In this document: piece by piece, positions 1 to 11,488 of the stretch | Layout: every line of letters begins with the position of its first letter | Position numbering within the stretch: the first letter of the stretch is position 1 | Assembly (NCBI RefSeq): GCF_015706575.1 | Contig: NW_024037069.1 | Span: forward strand, 36,663,315 to 36,727,314 | Length of the DNA: 64,000 bases | Origin: Patiria miniata | Lineage: Eukaryota; Echinodermata; Asteroidea; Valvatida; Asterinidae | Reading direction: 5' to 3' | Position numbers and translations under genes: made by a program | Notes under the pieces: model-generated | Database searches by the model: none | Seen by the model: the letters and a program-made list of their open reading frames with translations, nothing else | Told to the model about the DNA's origin: nothing

Positions 1-3000
1 GGCCGAAATACTGGCTGCCCCGACCGAGTTCCACAACTTCCAGTACCTGGCCTACTGGGACGACGTAAGTCCTATGCTCTAGATGATGTGAAGATTTCTG
101 AACAGCTTGAGATATTTTGAAAGAAGTTCTAGCTGCTCGACACAAGAGTGTGCTTTTCATAGGTTACTGTTAAAAAAGGGAGGGGAGACGTTTGCGCTAA
201 TACCGTATGAAAGGAAGAGCGACTTAATGATTGTCGTTGTCAAGGCTCTTGTGATAGATCACAAGAACATCACAAGTCTTGTCACAAGAGAATCACAAGT
301 CAGTTCGCAAGAATCAGAACCATGAAAGCAGAGTTGTAACGAGTCACTGATTTTTGTGACTCAAGTCGAGTCGAGTCATTTTAAGGAAGTGACTCGAGTC
401 AAGTCAAGAAGGTTGAGTCGAGTCACGTTGTGTGGTCAATTCTAGTCAAGTCAAGTAGAATATTTAGCTTGAGTCAATTCGAGTCATGCATATTTGAATG
501 CTATATAACAAATAAAGACAAGAGAGAAGGTCATTTGTATCACTAATAGTTATCTGGTTTGGCTTCGGGTCTAGATCTTTGTGACTCAAGTCGGACTCGA
601 GTCGAGTCATTGACTCTAGTCATAACAACTCTGCATTAAAGATGCCTTCCTCGTGCTATTTCTAGTTTCACGGTCGTAACCAGACTTATTCATCACAGAA
701 AAATAAAATGTAATACAATTGTAGTACAGTTGGTTAATAGTGAAAAAGTGGACTTCCTTTCGTGCACTACCTGTTACCCTAGTACTACGCGATACTTCCC
801 TGCCTGTTACCCCTCATACTGCCCTGCCTGTTACCCCTCATACTGCCCCAAACACCATCAGTACTCTATGGTTTCATTGAAGAGTAAACACAATGTAATA
901 CAATTTTATACAAGTGCTGAAAGGTCAATGGGTTATTTCTTTTCTTTCTATCCACAGATATACCTAACGATGGTTACATTGTGTTTGTTCCTGGCGGTCA
1001 TCAAATTTACGCGACTCCTGAGATTCAACGTTAAGATGCTCATGTTGACGGAGACTGTCAGTGTGAGTGATTCAGCTGCCATTTTCTTCGCATTCCAGAT
1101 CATAAGTTGTCCGAGTTTGTAGTCGGGTGACTTGGGTACCTTTTAAGACTATTATAATACGCAATAGTTTCACAGAGTTTTCTTCCAAATTTGTGGATTT
1201 TTTTTGTTTTACTGTTATTGGAACATTTGTCGACAGCACAACTTTTTCCTAAATGTTCCTTCTTACTGGCTACTGCAACTTTGGTTCATCTGATTTACAA
1301 CATAAGCTCAAGAATTTGGGACAAACATCCGCATTTTTGTGAAATTCTGTTGAATAGTCAGCTAATACACTATTATTGAGGGGGAGATTTGTCAGGATGT
1401 TTGCTAATTTCAGGATTTTTGTGATTTTGTGATTTTAGCTGATTTCAGAATTTTTTTGGTCAGGATTTGTCCTGATTTCAGGATTATTCATTTTCCCACA
1501 ATCTCAACCCCCCCCCCTTGAATATTTGATTAGTCTCTGGACTTCATGCATGACCATTAGATGATGATTCGTGGTCTCCTTGGAGTTGAAATGGGTTCAA
1601 CTTGCAAATTCACAGCACGAAAACTTTCTATGACATCATAAATTCGCATTCAATATGAACCAGCCTTGGGTCTCTAGTTGGTAACCGTTCATGGATTAGT
1701 TGTTTAAGCAGTCCATATTAGCACCTCGATTAATCCGCCAACAATGGGTGCTTGCGCGGCAAGGTTTTCACGTATTCTGTACGCGAAGGATCAACCCTAG
1801 CAATGGGGCTACCTCAAAAAATACAAGATACTTTGCCATAAGTTGAAAGCGGACTTATCACGTTTATTTTAGTACGTGGAAAGTAAGCCTATTGATCATG
1901 TTTTTTTGTTCCAACAAAAGGTTTTCACGTCATCTGGTCGCACAGTGATAGCAATCCAACATCACTTTCTTTGAATTGAAGGTTATATGTGACCTGTTGT
2001 GTCAAAAGCAAACACTTCTGGGCAGAGGTTGATATTAAGATAGGGCCAAAAAACGCTGTGGGGGTGATTTTTTTCGATTTTAAAATTTTTGCATATTTGT
2101 TATCCTGAACATGTCTAAAATACACTATAAAAGTTTGAAACCCTAATTTGAACTCTAAATATAGTATTTTTGATGATTTGTTAAGGTTTATCAGTTAAAG
2201 AAATTAGTGTTTTGTGACATTGGTGGCCATTTTCTCTGTTTTCTACTTTTCGACACAATGAACTTCAAAATAGCATAACTCTGCCCAGGAATGACCGGTT
2301 TCAAAAACTAAACCGCCTATTAAAAGGAAAAAGAACATATTTTAACAGTATGCAAAAATCTCATTTTTGACCTTATGCCCAGAAAAGTCTGATTTTGACA
2401 GAACAGGTCACAAATGGAGTTCTCTTTCCTGTTTTTGTTCTTCAGAGATTTGCCTACGAGCTTTCCCTCTTCATGATCATGTTCATGGTGGTGTACATGG
2501 GCTACGCTAGCTTCTGCTTCCTAGTCTTCTTCCAAGTCCGTGACTACAGAAACTTCCTGACGACACTGGAATCACTCTTTGGCACACTACTGGGTAAGGT
2601 TTATGTCAGTTGTTATCATAGAGCTATATTAAATTACTAGAGCGCTAACTCCTCATTCTGCGCGCGGAGACGCTTTGAAGCCGTCCTGGGCGCAGACATT
2701 TTGAATTCATGTGCGTGTTTGTAGAACATAATGAAATTAGATGGATTGAGTTTTGATAGTGAACTCTACATGCAACGCGCAAGTAGAACATACGCAAACA
2801 ACTTAAGCGCGTCATTGACGGTTCAAAAAAACGTTACGGCAAAAAGCATCTGCAGCGAATACGCGCACGCGTTGCGCTGTTTGCGTAGAGCAAAATGACA
2901 CGCTCATTTGCTGATCGTGCGTTTCGGTTTTGGGCGTATTGGCTTCGATAACGCACCGGTTTGGAATACAAACGCAGATATTATGCAAATAGCCGTACAA

Positions 3001-6000
3001 AAGCCGTACAAAATTTCTAGGTCTCCGTAGGTTTGTGCACAAACATGGATGCGCCCAGCAGGCATTACTTTGTACACAAAGTTAGCTCTCTAGTAATTGA
3101 ATATAGCTCTATGGTTGTTATAGACCCCTTGCACAGAGCGCCCTCCTGGAACCAAATTAAAATGGCTCTATTTGTTATTGTTGAAATGGGGCTGTCTTGT
3201 ATGATTGGTTTCAAGTGTTTCCTAAACAGTTGAAACCAACTGGGACTACTTAAAGTTAATTCAAATTCCAATTCAAATTCCTGTTGCAATTAACTCCAAT
3301 TATTTCCATTTGGATATAGATCCAATTGGTACCAATTGGTTCCAATTGGAATTAGTTCCAATCGGTACCAATAGGTTCCAATTGGAATTTGGTTTTTTTT
3401 ACCAATTTTCACCAAATGGTTTGTGCCAATGGGGCTTTTGCAAGTGATAAAAAAAAAGCGCTATCTATTATTTGCGCACGAGTCAATAGAAGGATTTACA
3501 CTCAAAGAAATGGTTGACTCGTTATTTATTTTTCTCTGGTTCTGTTGTTTTTGTAGGCAAGTTCTCCTTTGAGGAACTGGTGAGCGCTGATCCTCTCATG
3601 GGGCCCATGTTCTTCTTCACCTACGTCATGGTGGTCATGTGGACACTGACCAACATGCTGCTAGCCATCATCTGTGAAGCCTTCTCTCAGGTAAGCGTCA
3701 AGAATATGTCAGCGTTGTAGACTAGCTAATCATGCTGGATCCCAAACCATCACAAGTCATCCGGTGCCTTTTTTCGTGTTTCTAATGGCTTGTTGTTCCG
3801 CGTTACAGTATACATTGTTTTTTTATACATTTTGTGCGTAGCTTTTATGCATTTTACTTGTTTGGTTTGGTGTTACGTGTTGCGTGATACCTTTTGCTAT
3901 TGTAGCCATTTTCTTCTTGTAGCACTCTTAAAGGGAATGTACATCATTGGCTTTTGCTGTAATTTCCAGAAATGGAGTATTTGAGGGGTTAGTATAATAT
4001 ATCAAATATTGTTTCACTGACATGTTTGAAGTTTTATGTTCGAAAATGCTGGAAAAACCAAGAAAAACAAAATTGTTCAAGTAGTCTGGTTCCCTGACTC
4101 CACTAAAGATGAAATGGATCAATTTATAGTTGCCAGAAAATTGTAAGGTAAGGGAACCAGTCTAGCTGGCCTGCACCCGTTCATGAACATGTAACCAATA
4201 CCAAACAAAATTTGGACTAAAAAAAGGTAAATTTGGAGCAGTAGTTGAAATATAGTTAGGTTTTTCCAACGGTGGTCGGCCGACCACCGTTGGAAATGTA
4301 TACAAAAATACCATTTTCTTGAAAATGACTTCACACCAGGTGCCATAATTTTACAGGGTGCTTTAGACTGTCATTTACCTACATCCTAGTAAGGTATTTC
4401 TTAAAAACTTGGTAGTTTTATTTTTCAATGTTTGCAAATGTTGTATATTCCCTTTAAGGTGCATGTGGTAGTTATAAATAATTGATGTTTTGAATGCTTA
4501 AATTTCCTTTTGGCTTTTTATAGTTTTTAGGTTTGAATTGTTTTCTTTTGGCATAGTAACTTGCCTTCTAGTTTCGTTTGCTTCCGTGTTTTAGTACTTG
4601 TCACTGTGTAGCACTTTAAGTAACTTTCATATTTTTAGTATTTTCATCGCCTATAGGGTTTATAGTTTTTTATTGTGAGGCGCTTTGAGGTATTTTTTAC
4701 ATAAAGTGCCATAGAAATCCCTTTATTATTATTATTAAGTCAATTCAAAAGCAATTCCAACTTTTGATTGACTTTTGATGACTTGTGATTGACTTGTAAT
4801 GACTTGTGATGACTTGTGATTATTACCTGTGATGACTTGTGATTTATTTGTGATTGACTTGCGATGACTTGTTATTACTTCCACTGACTTGTGGTGACTT
4901 TTTATTTACTTGTAATGACCAGCCAGCTGACCCAGGCGACTTTGGTGGTTGAGTGGTTAGCCCTTTGCACTAGTAAGCAGGAGGTCGTGGGTTCGAGTCC
5001 CACCCCAGTGATTGTTTTTCTCACTATCACTCAAGGACCACACTTAGTAGACAGTGTTAATAAAATACATCCGTGAAGGGCGAAACCCGGTATGAATTGT
5101 AGTAACATGTTCGGATGACAAGAAGGATATTTTCTGAGAAGCAGAAATCTTTGTTGCATTAAAAAATGGTGTGACATTGAATTTTGCACCCTGCCCCAAC
5201 CCTAACACACCAATTTGCTGCTTTTGAGAATTAGTTTGAAAACAGAGGGGACATCTTTTTTTTCTGATTAAAGTTGGATGTGGGTGGGCGGCTCCATTTT
5301 GTAATGAGTTTTTTTGTTTACATTTTTTTTTATTTTACCTTTTGTTTTTTTCTGTGTCCCCTGATTTTGCCAGGTGAAACAAGAGGCAGCCCAGCGTAAG
5401 AACGAACTGGAGATTGTGGACTTCATGGTCGGCCGCTTCAAGCTCTGGAGCGGTTTCTCCGAGAAGAGAATCAAAAACGACGGCAAGGTGCACACTTACA
5501 TTGAAGGTAATATGTCTTTTTTTTTAACTTTTTCAGGTTGAACAAAGAAATTCATTGGCGCAGGGTTTGAATCTGCGACCAAGGAATTGCCCTATCCAGC
5601 CCTATTTATCGTAATGCACCGGTCAGTTTCCCTGTGTGGTTTATCACATTCAAAATGACCAGCCAACCCTCACAAGCTTGGTGGTCCAGTGGTACGTTAG
5701 ACCCCACGTAAGCTCAAAAGTGTAGGTACTAGTGGGTAGTAAGCTGTAGGTACTAGTGGGTAGTAAGCTGTAGGTACTAGTGGGTAGTAAGCTGTAGGTA
5801 CTAGTGGGTAGTAAGCTGTAGGTACTAGTGGGTAGTAAGCTGTAGGTACTAGTGGTAGCTGTAGGTACTAGTGGGTAGTAAGCTGTAGGTACTAGTGGGT
5901 AGTAAGCTGTAGGTACTAGTGGGTAGTAAGCTGTAGGTACTAGTGGGTAGTAAGCTGTAGGTACTAGTGGGTAGTAAGCTGTAGGTACTAGTGGGTAGTA

Positions 6001-8080
6001 AGCTGTAGGTACTAGTGGGTAGTAAGCTGTAGGTACTAGTGGGTAGTAAGCTGTAGGTACTAGTGGGTAGTAAGCTGTAGGTACTAGTGGGTAGTAAGCT
6101 GTAGGTACTAGTGGGTAGTAAGCTGTAGGTACTAGTGGGTAGTAAGCTGTAGGTACTAGTGGGTAGTAAGCTCAAAAACATAATTCAGTGAGTAGTGGGC
6201 ATGTGTTCAAAGTCGTCTTTCAGTAAACTACCAGGGCGTGCCGGGTGAAGTTCTGAAGGGGGCTTTTTATTGAGTACCAGAGCACCGACAGCTTAAAATT
6301 GCTTTACCAAATGATCGCTATTACGAACAATTTGTATAGACACCGTGATGTTCGTCATAGCCATGTTCCACTGTATTGATAAAACCTTTGGCTATTTTCA
6401 AAACAGTGCTTCATTTCTCGCATAAGAATCATTTAGCACAAGAATCAGTCCGAAGTCTTTGATGTCCGAACCAGAAAGAAGGACCGTGTCAAAGACACTC
6501 CTTTTTTATATAAGTGCAAAAAGTAGTAAGTAAAGTCTGTCCCGAGCCAATGTGGCTCATCAGGCCGGCGTTTATCTCCGGTTTCAGTAGCATGAAACGA
6601 CTGAGAATATTTCTACTCCCCCTGGATGGGATGCTAGTCCATCGCAGGTTACTCCCCAGCTAATGCCGGTACCCATTTATACTCCTGGGTGGAAAGGGGC
6701 AAGTGGGGGTTAAGTGGCTTGCCCAAGGACACAATATATGACCAGCGGCTGGATTCGAACCCCGGACCCTCTGATCATGAGTCACGAACCCTAACCACTA
6801 GGCCACGCAATCCCCTTTTTTATATAAGGGAACCCATTATAGACACGATGCAAGTAGCTGGGAGAGACATATACGGCTCAGAGATATTTATCTGTTACAT
6901 CGCTGTTTTGTGTGGTTATTTATTTCATTTGGCATGGTGTCGGCGCTATTCTACTCACGCCAACCTAGTTAGAATGCAGATATTGGGCCATGTGAAATAT
7001 TTACACCAAAGGGTGATGCAAGAAATAGTCTAAGCTGGTTGTGACCTCACTTGCGATTTAAATTTTCAATGACTTGTGATAATTGATATATAATGTGATT
7101 TGACTTAATGGGATTTACTTGTGATTGACATGTGATTTACTTGTGATCAACTTGTGATCAACTTGTGATCGACTTGTGATCGACTTTTGATCGATATGTG
7201 ACCGACTTGTGATTTACTTGTGATTTACTTACTTGGCATGTGACTGACTTGGGATCTGATTTGTGATTGACTTGTGATAGACTTGTGAGAAACCTCTGAT
7301 TGACATGTGATTTGACTTGGGATCTGACTTGTGATTGACTTGTGATTGACTTGTGATTGACTTGTGATTGACTTGTGATTGACTTGTGATTGACTTGTGC
7401 ATTGACTTGTGATCGACTCGTGATTGACTTGTTAGTTACTTGCGAGCGACTAACGATTGACTTGTGATCGACTTGGCATGTGACTGACTTGAGATCTAAC
7501 TTTTGATCGACTTGTGATTGACTTGTAAGGGCTTGTGATCGACTTGTGCATTGACTTGTGATTGACTTGTGATCGACTCGTGATTGACTTGTTACTGACT
7601 TGCGAGCGACTAACGATTGACTTGTGATCGACTTGTGATTGACTTGGCATGTGACTGACTTGTGATTGACTTGTGATTGACTTGTGATTTACATTTTAAT
7701 TTGACTTGTGTCTGACTTGTGATTGATTTGTGATTTGACACATGAATGAATTGTGTTTGATTGATTCATGTTTTGACTTAATATGCGACTTTTGATTGAC
7801 CTGTGATTTTGAGTTGTGACTCTTGTGATCGACTTGTGACTGAGTCAACTACGACGCCTCACGATATACCCCATGTTCATTCATCTGACCCCTGTTTTTT
7901 TATCTCAACACAAAAGGCATCGACCCTAAGCAGGCAGAGTGCGATGACCTCAAGTTCAAACTGGACGACATGATCGGCAAACTCAACGACTTCATCAAAG
8001 CTACCAAGAAAGAAGACAGAGAAGTCCTAGGAACTGAAACGGAAGAGGAGGACAAACCCAGAGTCATCTTTCTGGGATAA
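1..8080 (+). CDS. Polycystin-1-like channel protein, C-terminal exons (5'-partial)
   Basis: Six exons join in frame: 1-64, 958-1062, 2446-2593, 3557-3690, 5374-5506, 7917-8080 (phases 0,0,1,0,1), giving the last 248 residues and a TAA stop. The first exon carries FHNFQYLAYWDD, the pattern before the S3-S4 part of the PKD channel domain. Exon 2 ends S4 with RLLRFN. Exon 3 holds S5 (roughly residues 57-85) and the start of the pore loop. Exons 3-4 give LLGKFSFEEL and the S6 helix ending NMLLAIICEAFSQ. Exon 5 has a charged cytosolic stretch with VDFMVGRFKLW, and exon 6 is an acidic tail ending in VIFLG. The LGK pore sequence lacks the Asp that polycystin-2 has after LG, and no EF hand is visible, so I favour the PKD1/PKD1L2/REJ group over PKD2. 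By family knowledge this is an integral-membrane cation-channel subunit of cilia or sperm. The large extracellular part lies off the left edge. Exact orthology is not determined. Confidence 0.92.
332..620. repeat. Low-complexity GACTCGAGTCA-type repeat
   Basis: Degenerate repeats of GACTCGAGTC / AAGTCGAGTCA fill most of this part of the first polycystin intron, preceded at about 250-300 by CACAAGTC motifs. The core GACTCGAGTC is a palindrome, so the region is rich in small inverted repeats. No coding signal is seen. Confidence 0.7.
2612..3123. mobile_element. MITE-like element with about 35-bp terminal inverted repeats
   Basis: The left end at 2612-2649 (around CATAGAGCTATATT and ATTACTAGAG) is matched in inverse orientation at 3081-3123. 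The interior is GC- and CpG-richer than the flanks and has no credible ORF. It begins only 18 bp after the donor of polycystin exon 3. It is probably a non-autonomous DNA transposon; no clear target-site duplication was identified. Confidence 0.65.
3250..3420. repeat. AATTGGTACCAATTGG palindromic low-complexity tract
   Basis: Short degenerate units of CCAATTGGAATT and GGTACCAATTGG repeat across this stretch of the third polycystin intron. The unit is self-complementary, so the tract can form many small hairpins. Confidence 0.6.
3928..4457. mobile_element. TTAA-flanked MITE, copy A
   Basis: The element is bounded by TTAA on both sides. Its ends AGGGAATGTACATC and TGTATATTCCCT are inverted repeats of about 20 bp. 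Two internal inverted repeats are present: GGTTCCCTGAC / GTAAGGGAACC, and a perfect 34-bp palindrome at 4263-4296. Two close relatives lie at 22111-22634 and 35989-36509. No transposase ORF is present. TTAA flanks are typical of piggyBac-mobilised non-autonomous elements, but the transposase family is inferred only. Confidence 0.85.
4740..4912. repeat. GACTTGTGAT tandem repeat
   Basis: About 15 imperfect units of 10-12 bp (GATGACTTGT, GATTGACTTGT) lie in intron 4 of the polycystin gene. They are the same motif as the large array at 7064-7858 and several smaller stretches elsewhere in the window. Confidence 0.85.
4915..5095 (+). mobile_element. tRNA-derived SINE, family I
   Basis: A tRNA-like head contains an A-box-like TGGTTGAGTGGTTAG and a B box GGTTCGAGTCC, with a GTGGG/CCCAC T-arm. 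It is preceded by ACCAGCCAGCTGACC and followed by a non-tRNA tail. The head recurs at 39885-40045 (plus), 8831-8968 and 63835-63930 (minus), each with the same upstream CCAGC motif. The anticodon stem does not pair well, so I call it a SINE rather than a working tRNA gene. Confidence 0.8.
5655..5721 (+). mobile_element. Truncated SINE family I head
   Basis: GACCAGCCAACCC followed by GCTTGGTGGTCCAGTGGTA matches the 5' end of SINE family I, then runs directly into the 24-bp tandem array. The B-box half is absent. Confidence 0.55.
5722..6172. repeat. 24-bp minisatellite, about 19 units
   Basis: The unit is GTAGGTACTAGTGGG followed by TAGTAAGCT. Nineteen head-to-tail units are nearly identical; one near 5848-5866 lacks 5 bp. 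Because 24 is a multiple of three, the minus strand stays open and would read an eight-residue repeat, which I regard as a by-product. Both edges carry TAAGCTCAAAA. It lies in the last polycystin intron. The very high identity suggests recent expansion. Confidence 0.95.
6540..6815 (-). mobile_element. tRNA-derived SINE, family II (minus strand)
   Basis: The stretch has the widespread marine-animal SINE layout: CTGGATGGGATGCTAGTCCA, then TGGCTTGCCCAAGGACAC, then a tRNA-like block whose minus-strand B box is read from GGATTCGAACC and whose A box is read from CTAACCACTAGGCCACG. A second, interrupted copy lies at 59492-59810. Confidence 0.8.
7064..7858. repeat. 11-bp TGATTGACTTG tandem array
   Basis: About 70 imperfect units of TGATTGACTTG and variants (TGATCGACTTG, TGACTGACTTG) cover almost 0.8 kb, ending 60 bp before the acceptor of the last polycystin exon. 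Higher-order structure is visible: blocks near 7400-7500 and 7540-7650 repeat the same sequence of variants. Open frames inside it are artefacts of the repeat. Confidence 0.92.
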
Positions 8081-8114
8081 ATAAAATATGCGAGGATCAG
8101 CGATGATGAATAAA
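8080..8114 (+). promoter_or_regulatory. Polyadenylation signals of the polycystin gene
   Basis: AATAAA at 8080-8085 shares its first base with the last base of the TAA stop. A second AATAAA lies at 8109-8114. Either implies a very short 3' UTR (about 20 to 60 nt). A third AATAAA at 8321-8326 lies inside an interspersed repeat and is less likely to be the gene's own signal. Confidence 0.6.
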
Positions 8115-8183
8115 ATAGATTTAAAGGCATATAGGATCATTTGCATTTGTCCCAAAAGTATAAACCGACCGAATTATTATCAC

Positions 8184-8505
8184 AAAGCTTACTTGGATTG
8201 AAGATTGTGCTGGTACTATAAACACTCCTGTGAAATTATTCCATCTGGCTTGCTGTCATTTTGAAGAAATCAAGAAATGTAGGTGATTTCCAACGATCAG
8301 TCAATTGACTGTTTTTTTGGAATAAAGTGCTCTATTGACAAAATCACGATTTGTGATCAAAACGTTGTGCATGGTTTTTCACTGTTTTCTCAAAAAGTGT
8401 AATATCCACTGAGTTTAAATTTCAACAGGTTAGGTTTGAACATCATTCTTTGGATTTTGAGCGGTGTTTTTATCGGAAATAAACAAAATTCACGAGAAGC
8501 AAACG
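8184..8505 (+). mobile_element. Interspersed repeat R1, copy 1
   Basis: It shares a long colinear stretch with 40985-41275 and 53858-54105. Landmarks in order: GGCTTGCTGTCATTT, AATGTAGGTGATTTC, TCAGTCAATTGACTG, GGAATAAAG, CACTGTTTTCTC, CTTTGGATTTTGA, GGAAATAAACAA. No ORF and no clear terminal repeats are seen, so it is an unclassified non-autonomous element. It lies just downstream of the polycystin stop. Confidence 0.75.
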
Positions 8506-8830
8506 GTCCTATTTGCCTTTGATATTAGAAAGTATTTTAAAAAAATAATAGTATTGTAATTACTCTAAAGGAGCTATTGTTTTTGTTATTGGTTTTTAAA
8601 AATTGAACTTGTAGTAGATGGCTATATTGTATTAACTAGCAATTGAAGGAATTTTATTAACTTTAACAATTGCAGGATATGTTATGTATACATTCAGAGG
8701 AAATATTTAAAATTCTACAGGGCAAGCCTAGAAAAATTTGTTGCAGTGCGCATATTGATTTCAACTGACATTACTTTAATCTTCAACATGTCAATATTAG
8801 CTTTTTGCCCTTCACCAACGTTTAAACACT

Positions 8831-8968
8831 GTATACTCAGTGTGTTACTTCCCGAGTGAAAGTTGGAAAAAAATCACTCGGGAGGGACTCGAACCCATGA
8901 CCTCCTGCTTTCTAGTGCAGATGTCTTACCACTCGACCACCGAGCCTATGGGATCGGTTGGCTGGTTC
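8831..8968 (-). mobile_element. SINE family I (minus strand)
   Basis: Read on the minus strand, this copy shows CCAGCCAACC, then CGGTGGTCGAGTGGTAAG (A-box region), CACTAGAAAGCAGGAGGTC and GGGTTCGAGTCC (B box), followed by the family tail. Confidence 0.75.
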
Positions 8969-9799
8969 GAATCTGATGTTCATAACTTTGCATAGTTATC
9001 CATCTTCTATTAAAATATGATTATTTAATATTAGGAACATGCGAAGAGCATGCCCAAAATATAGATACATTCATAAGTTTGTACCAGAAATAATACCAAC
9101 TACAGTAAGTTAGCGTCCCCTTTTGAAATTTCCAGCACTACCAAATTTTGACTACCTAGGGCAGACAAATTCATGGACATGATAAAGATGGTTCCTAGCA
9201 TGTGTTATGTTTGGATTTTTTCTCCCTCTTTTCCAGTTTACATACACAGATCATTTTACATTCATGTATTGAAATGATAAGATGCAATTCTTTTCATAAA
9301 CTATTGTGTAAGAAAATTAGTAACTGCTGACTGTTTTGGAGTGAGAATTCTATTAGCTTAAGGCATGTATTACATCGATGCCAGATTTTGACCAAGGTTT
9401 TGATTTTGTTTGGTGTTTCTGAATTCGGGATGAAAACTGACAAATAAAAGACCAGTTCAAGGATTGATGTTTCGCACTTGATTTTGTTGTTGTTGATTTT
9501 GATATTTTTCCAGATTTGATGGTATCGCGTTAGACTTGCGTCAACGCAGCTTGTGAAATACATGTCCAATTACATGATATACAAATGGACGCGAAAGTCG
9601 CAAAATCTGAGACGTAAAACAAAACTTAAGTGTACAATAACTCCATGGGTTGTCGAAGGGGCGTGGCTAACTCGAAAACGGCTATAGGTCAATACCCTTC
9701 TAAGGCAGTGTTGTCTTCACAAAACAACAATTGCATGTATTCCAGTTACTGGACTAGCTGGAAGACGACATAAGTTGACTTCGGTAACCATGGACACGG
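8969..9799. other. Spacer without recognised gene
   Basis: AT-rich spacer between SINE family I and the fold-back element. No ORF with family resemblance, no RNA gene and no clear repeat is seen. Confidence 0.5.
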
Positions 9800-11488
9800 T
9801 ACGAAAGCCCATTAGCGCCACTGCAAGTATATATGTTACAGATTATGTAATTCGTTATTACGGATTATTAATTCGTTATAACGGATTATTTAATTCGTTA
9901 TTACGGATTACTAATTCGTTATTACGGATTATTAATTCGTTATTACGGATTATTAATTCGTTATTACGGATTATTAATTCGTTATTACGGATTACTAATT
10001 CGTTATTACGGATTATTAATTCGTTATTACGGATTATTTAATTCGTTATTACGGATTATTAATTCGTTATTACGGATTATTAATTCGTTATTACGAATTA
10101 GGTCTGATGAGGTCGTATGAGTAATTCGTAATAACGAATTAAATAATCCGTAATAACGAATTAGTAATCCGTAATAACGAATTAAATAATCCGTTATAAC
10201 GAATTAGTAATCCGTAATAACGAATTAAATAATCCGTAATAACGAATTAATAATCCGTAATAACGAATTAATAATCCGTAATAACGAATTAATAATCCGT
10301 AATAACGAATTAGTAATCCGTAATAACGAATTAAATAATCCGTTATAACGAATTAGTAATCCGTAATAACGAATTAAATAATCCGTAATAACGAATTAAT
10401 AATCCGTAATAACGAATTAAATAATCCGTAATAACGAATTAAATAATCCGTAATAACGAATTAATAATCCGTAATAACGAATTAGTAATCCGTAATAACG
10501 AATTAATAATCCGTAATAACGAATTAAATAATCCGCAACATATATACTTGCAGTGGCGCTAATGGGCTTTCGTACCATACTAAGTTGCCGAGTAATGACT
10601 CGGAACGTATGAGTAATTCGTAATAACGAATTAATAATCCGTAATAACGAATTAAATAATCCGTAATAACGAATTAGTAATCCGTAATAACGAATTAAAT
10701 AATCCGTATTAACGAATTAATAATCCGTAATAACGAATTAGTAATCCGTAATAACGAATTAAATAATCCGTAATAACGAATTAATAATCCGTTATAACGA
10801 ATTAGTAATCCGTAATAACGGATTAAATAATCCGTAATAACGAATTAATAATCCGTTATAACGAATTAGTAATCCGTAATAACGAATTAATAATCCGTAA
10901 TAACGAATTAAATAATCCGTTATAACGAATTAGTAATCCGTAATAACGAATTAATAATCCGTAATAACGAATTAAATAATCCGTTATAACGAATTAGTAA
11001 TCCGTAATAACGAATTAATAATCCGTAATAACGAATTAATAATCCGTTATAACGAATTAGTAATCCGTAATAACGAATTAATAATCCGTAATAACGAATT
11101 AATAATCCGTTATAACGAATTAGTAATCCGTAATAACGAATTAGTAATCCGTAATAACGAAATAAATAATCCGTAATAACGAATTAATAATCCGTTATAA
11201 CGAATTAGTAATCCGTAATAACGGATTAAATAATCCGTAATAACGAATTAATAATCCGTTATAACGAATTAGTAATCCGTAATAACGAATTAATAATCCG
11301 TAATAACGAATTAAATAATCCGTTATAACGAATTAGTAATCCGTAATAACGAATTAATAATCCGTAATAACGAATTAATAATCCGTTATAACGAATTAGT
11401 AATCCGTAATAACGAATTAATAATCCGTAATAACGAATTAAATAATCCGCAACATATATACTAGCAGTGGCGCTAATGGGCTTTCGTA
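9800..11488. mobile_element. Fold-back element of 21-bp repeats with 6-bp target-site duplication
   Basis: The outer ends are 38-bp inverted repeats (9800-9837, starting TACGAAAGCCCATT, and 11451-11488, ending AATGGGCTTTCGTA), flanked by the direct repeat ACACGG at 9794-9799 and 11489-11494. Between them are arrays of a roughly 21-bp unit (ATTCGTTATTACGG plus ATTATTA or variants): plus orientation from about 9846 to 10097, then inverted from about 10118 to 10536 and again from 10611 to 11450. A third copy of the terminal repeat (10537-10574) separates the two inverted arrays. No transposase is present. The structure resembles FB/Galileo-type fold-back elements, but family membership is not shown. 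Confidence 0.9.

Noticed and set aside
4941..5010. Functional tRNA gene
   Set aside because: A and B boxes are present, but the anticodon stem pairs poorly and the same unit recurs with a shared leader and tail, so it is a SINE.
5849..6181. 110-codon minus-strand ORF with an eight-residue repeat
   Set aside because: It is the 24-bp minisatellite read in one frame; the period is a multiple of three, so it stays open by chance.
7450..7650. Minus-strand ORF rich in SQVNHKS
   Set aside because: Product of the 11-bp tandem array only.
9846..11450. CRISPR-like repeat array
   Set aside because: Repeats are contiguous with no unique spacers, and the genome is eukaryotic.
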